Assembly (NCBI RefSeq): GCF_003264855.1
Contig: NZ_NFZS01000001.1
Span: 1,488,001-1,552,000 of the forward strand
Direction: 5' to 3'
Length of the DNA stretch: 64,000 nucleotides
DNA from: Dyella jiangningensis
GTDB lineage: Bacteria > Pseudomonadota > Gammaproteobacteria > Xanthomonadales > Rhodanobacteraceae
The position numbers and the translations under genes are program-made. Below, one piece after another: positions 1 through 7,702 of the stretch. Positions within the stretch are counted from its first letter, which is position 1. Every line of letters begins with the position of its first letter. The notes below the pieces were generated by a model. It was not told the DNA's origin. It ran no database searches and saw only the letters and a program-made list of their open reading frames with translations.

Positions 1-659
1 GACACGCCGGCGAGGCGGAAACCGGTCTTCAGCCCCAGCGAAATCATGTAGTCCTCGGAAATGCGATGCAGCGCGCCGGCGGTGACATGCGGATCGCCGA
101 ATGGCTTGGCGCGATGTTCCTCGATGCCAAGCACGCCACCCGGCTTCAGCACGTCGAACGCGGACTTGAAAACGGCTTCCAGCGTTTCAGGGCTGTCGAT
201 CAGCCAGTCGTGCGCATTGCGGAACGTGAGCACCATGTCGGCCGAGTTGGCGGGCCCCAGGCTCACCTGCCCGGGTGGCGCGAACGGAATGACCTTGGCG
301 ATGTGGCCGTACACGGCAGGATCGGCTTTCAGCTTCGCGTTGAATTTCTCGCCCTTGGGCGAAGCGGCCTCCACCAGGTGCCCGTGGGGAGCAAGGTAGG
401 GCGCCAGTATTTCGGTATACCAGCCACCGCCGGGCGACAGTTCGATCACGGTCATGTCCGGCTTCAGGCCGAAGAATTCCAGCGTTTCGACGGGATGACG
501 ATAGGTGTTGCGCGCCTTGTTGGCGTCGGAGCGCCACGCGCCATTGGCGGCGGCCTGCAGCGTCACTTCGGGCGGTGTGGATGTAGCAGCGTGTGCCGCG
601 GCCACGCCCAGCCATGCGATGGAAAACAGCGCGAGCAGCTTGCAGGTGCGGTGGAACAT
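1..659 (-). CDS. Exported class I SAM methyltransferase-like protein (C-terminus cut by window edge)
   Basis: The start ATG at 659-657 opens a frame that runs off the left edge of the window, so only about 219 residues are seen. The N-terminus is a classic signal peptide: a short basic start, a hydrophobic core and an AHA-type cleavage site near residue 25. After it comes a Rossmann-like methyltransferase core with a motif I variant (VIELSPGGGWYTE, about residues 70-82). It resembles the complete protein encoded at 24120-24887, so the two are probably paralogs. Family membership is inferred from the fold motif. A methyltransferase with a signal peptide is odd, because S-adenosylmethionine is not expected in the periplasm, so its real activity is unknown. 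Confidence 0.8.
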   Translation of the reverse strand, partial: MFHRTCKLLALFSIAWLGVAAAHAATSTPPEVTLQAAANGAWRSDANKARNTYRHPVETLEFFGLKPDMTVIELSPGGGWYTEILAPYLAPHGHLVEAASPKGEKFNAKLKADPAVYGHIAKVIPFAPPGQVSLGPANSADMVLTFRNAHDWLIDSPETLEAVFKSAFDVLKPGGVLGIEEHRAKPFGDPHVTAGALHRISEDYMISLGLKTGFRLAGV

Positions 660-778
660 GGTTCGACCCTCCTGACGTGGAAACCCAAGACTACGCCTAA
701 AACGGTCGTGGGGTGTTCGTCCGGGAGGAGGGGATTCCCGGCATTGCAGCAAGGATGCCGGGCCTCCGTTGGCGGCGT

Positions 779-1435
779 TCAGGGGGGTGCGTCGGCCAGC
801 AGCACCGATTCGGCATGGACGTCCCGATGGACGAAAAGAAGTGCGCGAACGTCGACATGAACGGACACGGCCGTTGTCACCATCGCCTCTTTCGTGGCGT
901 TCGGTGCGAAGGCGTAGCTGACGTTGATCTTCTTGGTACGGGCCAGGAGGTTGCCTTTCGGTTTCGCCAGGTGCAGATCCAGGTGGCTGATGAAAGGCTC
1001 GCCCTGGGCGTCGATGCTCACCTCCGCCTCGCCGTTGAACAGGTCGTCGTCGGACAGGTCGTCGCTGTCGTTGCCATCGGAGTCGGCATGCACGTAGCTC
1101 CCTCCCGTCCTTCCACGCGGAAGCCGGCGGGTCGTGAATGCATAAACGGTGCGTCCGGCAGCCTGGCTGACGAGGTGGGCATCGGAACCGATGACGTTCC
1201 CGAGTTCGGCATAGGAGGCCAGCGCCTTGTCGGGCGACTTGTCCAGATCGACGGTTTCGACCTCCGTCTCGGGCTCCTTGCCGCCGCGCACGATCGTGGT
1301 GGTGCGCAAACTGCCGTGCAGTTCGCCGGCGGGCAACGCAGGGCGGGAAAGCGCCTGCGTGAGCAGCGCATCGTGCGCCGCCGCACCGGAGGCTCCCGCC
1401 AGGAACACCAGGCATGCCAAGGCTTTCATCTTCAT
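779..1435 (-). CDS. Hypothetical exported protein
   Basis: A 218-residue protein I do not recognise. I chose the ATG at 1435 because a GGGGATGG Shine-Dalgarno-like stretch lies just upstream and the resulting N-terminus (MKMKALACLVFLAGASGAAA) is a clean signal peptide. Longer in-frame starts exist but give a poor leader. The mature part is mostly polar, with an acidic Asp/Ser-rich stretch near residues 125-140 (DGNDSDDLSDDDLF) that could bind cations. It probably acts in the periplasm or outside the cell. No catalytic motif is visible. It stands alone, transcribed away from modE. Confidence 0.7.
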   Translation of the reverse strand: MKMKALACLVFLAGASGAAAHDALLTQALSRPALPAGELHGSLRTTTIVRGGKEPETEVETVDLDKSPDKALASYAELGNVIGSDAHLVSQAAGRTVYAFTTRRLPRGRTGGSYVHADSDGNDSDDLSDDDLFNGEAEVSIDAQGEPFISHLDLHLAKPKGNLLARTKKINVSYAFAPNATKEAMVTTAVSVHVDVRALLFVHRDVHAESVLLADAPP

Positions 1436-1820
1436 GATGGCCATCCCCATTCGACCGCTCCAACGTAGGTCGGCGGGCGGTGCACGCCATGAGTCATTGG
1501 TCACGTGGGTGCCGATGGTCATGCGATGGAAGGGGGCGAGGCGGCCAGGCGCGGCTGGCCAAGTCGCGGGCGTGCGCGTGAAGTTCTAAGCCTCGCATAA
1601 GCTTTCGCGGTCATGATGGCCCTGCATAGGTCGATGCCTGGGGAGGCGCGGCTGGTGTTCCTCACAGGGGTGGGGCAGGGGCAGGTACGTGGCTATGGGA
1701 GACCCGACGTTCGGCCTTGGCATTCGCCAAGGTTGCGGAGTTGTCTGAAGTGGCTGGCCAGTCCAGCGCCGCCCACTGGCAGCGTCCGTCTCGGCTGTTC
1801 CACACAAGGAGCCAGGTTCC
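1436..1820. other. Intergenic region between a hypothetical gene and modE; no gene seen
   Basis: This 385-base divergent gap holds no convincing coding frame. The only structure I see is a short perfect hairpin at 1715-1732 (CCTTGGC, loop ATTC, GCCAAGG), about 90 bases upstream of modE. It must carry promoters for both flanking genes, but I cannot place them with confidence. Confidence 0.5.
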
Positions 1821-2618
1821 ATGCTGTCCATCAAGGGAACGCTCGGTTTCGAAGCCAATGGTCGCAATTTCGGCGGCCATGACCGCATCGAGCTGCTGAT
1901 CAAGATCGACGAGGCAGGCTCCATCGCCGCCGCTGCCCGCGAAGTGGGCATGAGCTACAAAGGGGCGTGGGAGGCGGTCGATGCCATGAACAACCTGGCG
2001 GGCGAGCCACTCGTGCTGCGGGCCGTGGGGGGGCGCAGCGGTGGCGGCGCGGTGCTGACGCCGCGTGCGCGGCGCCTGATCGAGGTCTTCCAGCACATGG
2101 AAGCGATCCACCAGCAATTCCTGAAGCAGCTCAGCAGCATTGCGGACAACCCGCTTTCCGACATCGAACTGGCGAGGCGTTTCATGATGAAGACGAGCGC
2201 ACGGAACCAGCTGGCCGGGACCGTCGCCTCAGTCGACCATGGCGCCGTGAACGATGTCGTGCAGCTCGACATCCAGGGCGGCCAGCGGCTGGTGGCCACC
2301 GTGACCCACGAAAGCTCGGTGAACCTGGGGCTGAGCCCCGGCAAGAATGCGTTTGCGCTGATCAAGGCGTCGTCGGTGATGCTCGGCCTGCCCGACGCTT
2401 CGACGCGGCTTTCCGCGCGCAACCAGCTGCCGGGGCAGGTCTCCTACGTCAAGCGTGGCGCGGTGAACGCCGAGGTCGGCGTCCAGCTCGATGGCGGCAA
2501 CGTCGTCGTCGCCATCATCACCGACGTGAGCCTCGATGCGTTGCAGCTGAAGGAAGGCGTGGCGGTCGTGGCCATCATCAAGGCATCCAGCATCATCGTG
2601 GGCACGTTCGCCGTCTGA
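1821..2618 (+). CDS. modE: Molybdate-responsive transcriptional regulator ModE
   Basis: A 265-residue protein with the full ModE layout. An N-terminal winged helix-turn-helix (about residues 20-110, with the helix EAGSIAAAAREVGMSYKGAW) is followed by two TOBE/Mop molybdate-binding domains (about 125-190 and 200-263), each starting SARNQLxGxV and ending in an IKASSxx motif. ModE binds molybdate or tungstate and then represses modABC or activates molybdoenzyme genes. An AGGAG lies upstream of the start. No molybdate transporter or molybdoenzyme gene is in this window, so its targets are elsewhere or it mainly regulates itself. Confidence 0.92.
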   Translation: MLSIKGTLGFEANGRNFGGHDRIELLIKIDEAGSIAAAAREVGMSYKGAWEAVDAMNNLAGEPLVLRAVGGRSGGGAVLTPRARRLIEVFQHMEAIHQQFLKQLSSIADNPLSDIELARRFMMKTSARNQLAGTVASVDHGAVNDVVQLDIQGGQRLVATVTHESSVNLGLSPGKNAFALIKASSVMLGLPDASTRLSARNQLPGQVSYVKRGAVNAEVGVQLDGGNVVVAIITDVSLDALQLKEGVAVVAIIKASSIIVGTFAV

Positions 2619-2773
2619 CATCTCGCCGTGCACCGGAACAACCGAGGGCGGCACCGCTCGCCTCGCGAAGTGCTGCGGCCTGATACGCGTATCCCGGAGA
2701 TTCGCACGGGCGCTATGATCGTGGCGCTGCCGCGCATGTGCGGCGTTCGACCATGGCATTCGGGGGGATGGCA

Positions 2774-4534
2774 ATGGGGATGTGGCGCCTTTGCGGTATC
2801 GGCCTGGGCCTGCTGTTGGGCAGCCAGGCCTGGGCCGACGATTGCCAGCTGAAGGATTACGGCACCTTGCCCGTTGAAATGGTCGGCAACCAGGCAACGA
2901 CCATGGTGAAGATCAACGGGAAGGACACGCGCTTCATCATCGACACCGGGGCTTCGTTCAACACCATGTCGAGCGCGAACGCGTCGGTGCTTGGCTTGCC
3001 CTTGCAGCCCGCGCCGTTCGGCTATCGCATCACCGGCGTGGGCGGCGAAGCGACCGTGCAGCAAACGCACGTGAAGGAGTTCGGCATACTCGATACGACG
3101 CTGAAGAACATCGCCTTCATCGTCGGCGGCACCGATACCGGCGAAGGGTTGCTCGGCGCCAACCTGCTCGATCTCGCCGATCTCGAAATCGATCTTGCGC
3201 ACGGCAAGCTGACCTTGTTCAAGGCGGAGCATTGCGAAAAGGCTTCGCTGGCGTACTGGGTCAAGGACGGCAACTACAACGTCGCCGAGATCAAGTCGAC
3301 CGGCGATCGCTTCGACCGGCGAACCTTCTTCGACGTGACGATCAACGGGAAAACGGTGCGCGCCGTGCTCGATTCCGGCGCCACCGCCACCTTGTTGAGC
3401 CGCCGTGCCGCGACGCGGGCAGGCGTCGACCTCAATGCGCCGGATGTCGCCGCAAGCATCAACAGCATCGGCATCGGCGGCAGGCCGGTGCGGACATGGA
3501 CGGCGAAGGTCGATTCGTTCTCGGTGGGCACCGAAACCATCCAGCACAGCCAGATGCAGATCATCGATGGCGACATAGGCGACAACACGGACATGTTGCT
3601 GGGGGTGGATTTTCTGCTTGCCCACCACATGTTCATCGCCAACAGCAAGAAGGTCGCCTATTTCACCTATAACGGCGGGCGCGTGTTCACCTTCGCCACG
3701 GCGCCGGCTGATGGCGGAAAATCCGGCGCTGTCGCGGATGGAAACGGCAACGCGCCCAAGACCGCGGCGGACTACGCCTTGCTGGGGCAGGCGCATCTGT
3801 CGCGTGGCGAGTTGAGCGCCGCCTTGTCCCATCTCGATGAAGCGATCCGCATGGCGCCCGAGCAGGCTGCCTATTACGTCGCCCGTGCGAAGGTGCACGA
3901 GGCGAACCGCCAGCCGGAAGCCGCGATCGGCGATCTGGACAAGTCGTTGAACCTGGATCCGAAGAATGTCGACGCGCTGTTGATGCGCGCCCGCCTTCGT
4001 ATCGCGCACGAGGATCGCGCCGGTGCCATGTCCGATGTCGCGGCTGCGAGCGCCCTGGTGCCGCCCGGGTCGACGCGGGCGCTTCCGGTCGCCGTTCTCT
4101 ACGTCGAGCTGGAGCAGCCTGCGGCAGCCTTGCCCCTGCTCGACGACTGGATACGACTGCACCGCGATGACGCGATGCTGGGCACCGCGCTCAACGAACG
4201 CTGCTGGGCGCGAGGCCTGAGCAACCAATGGCTCGATGATGCGCTGAAGGATTGCCGTCGTGCGCTCAGGCGCGATGGCAACAACGCGTCGTACCTCGAC
4301 AGCCTGGGCCTGGTCGAACTCCGTCTTGGACACTACGACGAGGCGATCAAGGCCTACGAGCAGGCCCTGACGCAGATGCCGCATTCGGCGTGGTCGCGTT
4401 ATGGGCTTGGCCTGGCAAAACTGCGATCGGGCCAGACGGATGCGGGGAAGGCCGATATGGCCGCCGCCCACGCGCTCGATGGGAATATCGAAGCGCGGGC
4501 AGGCAAGTTCGGTTTGACGGCCACGGGGCCCTAG
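2774..4534 (+). CDS. Exported tandem retropepsin-like aspartic protease with C-terminal TPRs
   Basis: A 586-residue protein starting at 2774, where a GGGGGG Shine-Dalgarno sits 6 bases upstream and a signal peptide (ending SQAWA) follows. Two retropepsin-like domains lie in tandem. The first has FIIDTGAS (Asp57) and a later LLGANLLD; the second has AVLDSGAT (Asp200) and LLGVDFLL. These are the catalytic D-T/S-G-A and ILG-type motifs of aspartic proteases. Residues from about 330 to the end form tetratricopeptide repeats. Retropepsins need two Asp-bearing lobes, so the tandem could form a complete active site in one chain, as in pepsin. It probably acts on periplasmic or extracellular protein. 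Substrate unknown. Confidence 0.85.
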   Translation: MGMWRLCGIGLGLLLGSQAWADDCQLKDYGTLPVEMVGNQATTMVKINGKDTRFIIDTGASFNTMSSANASVLGLPLQPAPFGYRITGVGGEATVQQTHVKEFGILDTTLKNIAFIVGGTDTGEGLLGANLLDLADLEIDLAHGKLTLFKAEHCEKASLAYWVKDGNYNVAEIKSTGDRFDRRTFFDVTINGKTVRAVLDSGATATLLSRRAATRAGVDLNAPDVAASINSIGIGGRPVRTWTAKVDSFSVGTETIQHSQMQIIDGDIGDNTDMLLGVDFLLAHHMFIANSKKVAYFTYNGGRVFTFATAPADGGKSGAVADGNGNAPKTAADYALLGQAHLSRGELSAALSHLDEAIRMAPEQAAYYVARAKVHEANRQPEAAIGDLDKSLNLDPKNVDALLMRARLRIAHEDRAGAMSDVAAASALVPPGSTRALPVAVLYVELEQPAAALPLLDDWIRLHRDDAMLGTALNERCWARGLSNQWLDDALKDCRRALRRDGNNASYLDSLGLVELRLGHYDEAIKAYEQALTQMPHSAWSRYGLGLAKLRSGQTDAGKADMAAAHALDGNIEARAGKFGLTATGP

Positions 4535-4572
4535 CGCGCGCGGCCACACTCCGGTGGAGTGAACGCCACGGA

Positions 4573-4596
4573 TGTCCGCCTTTTGCGAGGCGGACA
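4573..4596. terminator. Hairpin between convergent genes, possible bidirectional terminator
   Basis: TGTCCGCC (4573-4580) pairs perfectly with GGCGGACA (4589-4596) around an 8-base loop. It lies between the convergent protease and hydrolase genes. There is no long T-run on either side, so termination is inferred from position. Confidence 0.4.
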
Positions 4597-4609
4597 CCGC
4601 AGGCCGTCC

Positions 4610-5545
4610 TCAGTCGGCTGCCGATGAGGCGATCGGTTCGCCATCGATGAAATGGTGGATGGCCGGCACCGTCACGTCCGGTGCTTCTTCCATCAGCCAA
4701 TGCCCCGCCTTGGGAACGACGAGTTCGGTGACGTTGCTGGCCGCGTTGCGCATGACCACGGCTTCCATCGCGCCAAAGGATTTCTCGCCACCAATGGCGA
4801 GTACGGGCATGGTGAGCCTGGTCGCCATCGCGGCCTTGTTGTCCTCGGCGTCCTTGCGGATGGCGCGGAACTGGGCAAACGCATCGTGCATCGCATGCGG
4901 TCTGGCATACAGCGCGGCATAGTGCTGTCGACTGGCTTCGTCGACCTTCGACGGATCGCCGGCGAACTCGTTCCAGAAGCGATCCAGATAGATCCGCTCG
5001 CGGCCGGCGACCAGGCGCTCCATATCCGGGCCGCCGAAATCGAAATGCCAGACGTTGGGAAGACGCACGATCTCATCCCACGGTGGAATGCCGGGCACGG
5101 GCGCATCCATGACGATCAGGCGATCGGTCTTGTCGGGATAGCGCGAGGCATAGGCGTACGCCACCATCGTGCCGATGTCGTGCCCGACGACGGTGGCGTG
5201 GTCGATGCCGAGCCTGGTGAGCACGCTGCGGATATCCGCCGCCTGCGTTCTCTTGTCGTAGCCGCTTTCGGGGTGGGACGACAAGCCCATGCCACGCAGG
5301 TCGGGAACAACGACGGTGTGGTTGCGCGCGAGGTCCGCCGCGAGCGGCGCCCACATGTCGCCGGTATCGCCGAAACCGTGCAGCAGGACGACGGCGGGCC
5401 CCTTGCCGCCCACGCGGACGTGGATGGTGGCGCCATCGGTCTGGATGTCCTGAACCCGGAACGACGTAGGGAAGGGCTGCACGTCCGCGCTGGCGGGAAG
5501 GCTGAGCACGGCGAGCAGGCACGCGAGGATGAGCGGGCGAATCAT
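4610..5545 (-). CDS. Exported alpha/beta hydrolase of the epoxide hydrolase type, Cif-like
   Basis: A 311-residue protein. The ATG at 5545 follows a GGGAG and opens a signal peptide (cleavage after about residue 20, PASA). The oxyanion motif is LLHGFG and the nucleophile elbow is VGHDIG, with Asp (D123) instead of Ser, as in epoxide hydrolases and haloalkane dehalogenases. The base is His282 (KAGHW). The stretches VWHFDF and ERIYLDRF, plus secretion, recall Pseudomonas Cif, a secreted epoxide hydrolase. The cap position that usually carries a ring-opening Tyr before Arg-Ala is Phe226 here. It lies 100 bases downstream of an SDR gene on the same strand and is probably co-transcribed. Substrate unknown. 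Confidence 0.87.
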   Translation of the reverse strand: MIRPLILACLLAVLSLPASADVQPFPTSFRVQDIQTDGATIHVRVGGKGPAVVLLHGFGDTGDMWAPLAADLARNHTVVVPDLRGMGLSSHPESGYDKRTQAADIRSVLTRLGIDHATVVGHDIGTMVAYAYASRYPDKTDRLIVMDAPVPGIPPWDEIVRLPNVWHFDFGGPDMERLVAGRERIYLDRFWNEFAGDPSKVDEASRQHYAALYARPHAMHDAFAQFRAIRKDAEDNKAAMATRLTMPVLAIGGEKSFGAMEAVVMRNAASNVTELVVPKAGHWLMEEAPDVTVPAIHHFIDGEPIASSAAD

Positions 5546-5645
5546 GGCTGACTCCCAATGCGAAAGGTGGATGGTCGTTGCGTCCCCGGCGAAGGACGAG
5601 GTGGATAGCCAGCCTTGTCCGCTCGTCACTTCAGTGGAGCGCGCG

Positions 5646-6410
5646 TCACGTGCGCGTGATCGAGGCGCCACCGTCCACGAGGGTGGCCGTGCCGGTGACA
5701 AACGCCGAGTCGTCGGACGCCAGGTAAAGGACCGAACGGGCCAGTTCCTCCGGCGTGGCGACACGTTTGAGCGCGTGCAGGTTGGTCACGAACGCCTGGG
5801 ACTCCGCCGTGTTGTTCATGTCGCGATACATGTCGGTGTCGACGGCGCCGGGCAATACGGCGTTCACCCGGACGCCGCTGGGGCCAAACTCCGCCGCGAG
5901 CGCCTGGGTGAGGCCGATCAGGCCGGACTTGCTGGCCGCGTAGGCGGCGACGCCGGGGAAGGCGAAGGAATGTCCCACGAAGGTCGAGGTGAAGATCACC
6001 GACCCGCCGCCGTTCTTCAGCATCTGGGCGATCTGGTGCTTGGCGCCGAGGAACGAGCCCGTCAGGTTGACGGCCAAGGTATCGTTCCAGCCCGCGTCGC
6101 TGACGTCGGTGCTCGGGCCAGCTTCGCCCAAGGTGCCGGCATTGTTGAACGCGACGTCCAGACGGCCGAAACGGGTCGTGGCGAGTTCCACCAAGGCCTT
6201 CGCATAGGCCTCGGAACGAACATCGCCTGCCAGGGCGACGGCAACACCGCCGGCCGCTTCGATTTCCCTGACGAGGGATTGGAGTTCGGCATTGCGACGC
6301 GCACCCAATACGACCTTGGCGCCCTCGCCGGCAAACAGCTTGGCGGTCGCCCGGCCAATGCCCGAGCTGGCGCCGGTAATCAGTGCAACCTTTTCATGCA
6401 AGCGTGACAT
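5646..6410 (-). CDS. Short-chain dehydrogenase/reductase (SDR)
   Basis: A 254-residue classical SDR. The nucleotide-binding motif TGASSGIG is at residues 12-19, the NNAG motif is near 89-92, and the catalytic set is Ser142, Tyr157 and Lys161 (YAASK). The C-terminus ends with the usual family stretch VDGG. The Arg after the beta2 strand (GARR) suggests NADPH preference, which is an inference. No signal peptide, so cytoplasmic. It is the first gene of a likely two-gene unit with the exported epoxide hydrolase-like gene, which suggests linked carbonyl or epoxide detoxification, but nothing in the sequence fixes the substrate. Confidence 0.88.
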   Translation of the reverse strand: MSRLHEKVALITGASSGIGRATAKLFAGEGAKVVLGARRNAELQSLVREIEAAGGVAVALAGDVRSEAYAKALVELATTRFGRLDVAFNNAGTLGEAGPSTDVSDAGWNDTLAVNLTGSFLGAKHQIAQMLKNGGGSVIFTSTFVGHSFAFPGVAAYAASKSGLIGLTQALAAEFGPSGVRVNAVLPGAVDTDMYRDMNNTAESQAFVTNLHALKRVATPEELARSVLYLASDDSAFVTGTATLVDGGASITRT

Positions 6411-6666
6411 GGGTTTCTCCGATGAGTGGATGTTGGACGCCGGTAGCGTCGTTGGAGACAGCTTGCGCCCGGGATATCCGCATGACGTGCCATGCGCGCG
6501 ATGAAGATGTTCGATCGGATGGAACGAGTGGATGTGCTGCCCGATTCGTCGTTAGGAGCACAGCACGACATGCTTCGGCGGAAGCCGTTCCGTCGCGCGA
6601 TCCGGATAAGTGCCACAATGCGGCGGACTGCAGGCTTGCAACTCATCTCTAACGAGGGAGGCGACC

Positions 6667-7701
6667 ATGCCGGCGATAACCGGGGCAAACCGCATCGGTG
6701 CAGCACACGTCGCACCCGCCCGTGGACGGGCGCGGATCGGCGCAATGTTTCTTCTGTACGCCATGTGCGTCGCCGCGTCGGCGCAGACCCATGCGCCACC
6801 TTTCGAGGTCTTCGAGGTGCCGGCAGGCAGTGGACCGCATGATGTCGCGCCGTCGCCCGATGGCACCGTGTGGTACACCGCGCAGGCGCGCGGCGCGGTG
6901 GGACGGCTGGATCCGCGCAGCGGCAAGTCCGATTGGGTGCCGCTGGGGGAAGGCTCCGCACCGCATGGCGTCATCGTCGCTCCTGATCGCGCCGCATGGA
7001 TCACCGATGGCGGCCTGAACGCGATCGTGCGCGTGGATGCCAAGACGCTGGCCGTCTCGCGCTTTCCGCTCCCCAAGGATCGCGCCGACGGCAACTTGAA
7101 CACGGCTGTGTTCGACAGGCACGGGCATGTGTGGTTTACCGGCCAGAACGGCATCTACGGTGAACTCGATCCGGCCAGCGGACGCATGCGTGTGTTCGAT
7201 GCGCCGCGTGGGCGTGGCCCCTACGGCATTGCCGTCACGCCGGACGGTGGCCTGTACTACGCATCGCTCGCCGGCAGCTATCTCGGTCGCATCGACCCCG
7301 CGAGCGGCGCGACCAAGGTGATCGAGCCGCCGACGCCGAACCAGGGCGCACGCCGCGTGTGGTCGGATTCAAAAGGACGGCTGTGGGTCAGCGAGTGGAC
7401 CGCGGGCAAGCTCGGCATGTTCGATCCGGCCAAACAGCAATGGCGCGAGTGGGCGTTGCCGGGGCAGGGCCCCCACGCCTACGCGATTTTCGTCGATGAC
7501 CGGGACATCGTGTGGCTGAGCGAATGGACCGCCAACGCACTGGTGCGTTTCGACCCTCGGACCGAGCATTTCGACGTGCTGACATTTCCGCAGGCGAACA
7601 CGAATGTTCGTCAGATGATGGGGCGCAAGGGCGAGGTGTGGTTGTCCGGCTCGGGGATCGATCGCCTGCTTCGCTACGATACGCATGCCGCTGGCCAGTG
7701 A
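6667..7701 (+). CDS. Exported Vgb-like (streptogramin lyase fold) beta-propeller protein
   Basis: A 344-residue protein starting at 6667 behind a strong GAGGGAGG. The N-terminus is hydrophobic and ends in an AxA-like site (AASAQ), so it is probably exported. The rest is a repeated unit of about 43 residues, each with PxG, DG and a VWxTxxxxxxxGRxDP pattern, typical of the virginiamycin B lyase seven-bladed propeller. Such proteins are widespread in species with no streptogramin contact, and I cannot confirm both catalytic His residues of true lyases, so a resistance role is not supported. The next gene, an exported S33 hydrolase, starts right after its stop codon, so the two are likely one operon. 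Confidence 0.8.
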   Translation: MPAITGANRIGAAHVAPARGRARIGAMFLLYAMCVAASAQTHAPPFEVFEVPAGSGPHDVAPSPDGTVWYTAQARGAVGRLDPRSGKSDWVPLGEGSAPHGVIVAPDRAAWITDGGLNAIVRVDAKTLAVSRFPLPKDRADGNLNTAVFDRHGHVWFTGQNGIYGELDPASGRMRVFDAPRGRGPYGIAVTPDGGLYYASLAGSYLGRIDPASGATKVIEPPTPNQGARRVWSDSKGRLWVSEWTAGKLGMFDPAKQQWREWALPGQGPHAYAIFVDDRDIVWLSEWTANALVRFDPRTEHFDVLTFPQANTNVRQMMGRKGEVWLSGSGIDRLLRYDTHAAGQ

Positions 7702-7702
7702 A

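Noticed and set aside
2444-4597. 717-residue open frame opposite the aspartic protease gene
   Set aside because: Composition typical of antisense frames in GC-rich DNA; the plus strand has clear catalytic motifs and TPRs.
6667-7701. Streptogramin resistance lyase
   Set aside because: The fold fits, but the catalytic residues cannot be confirmed and the protein is exported, so no resistance claim is made.
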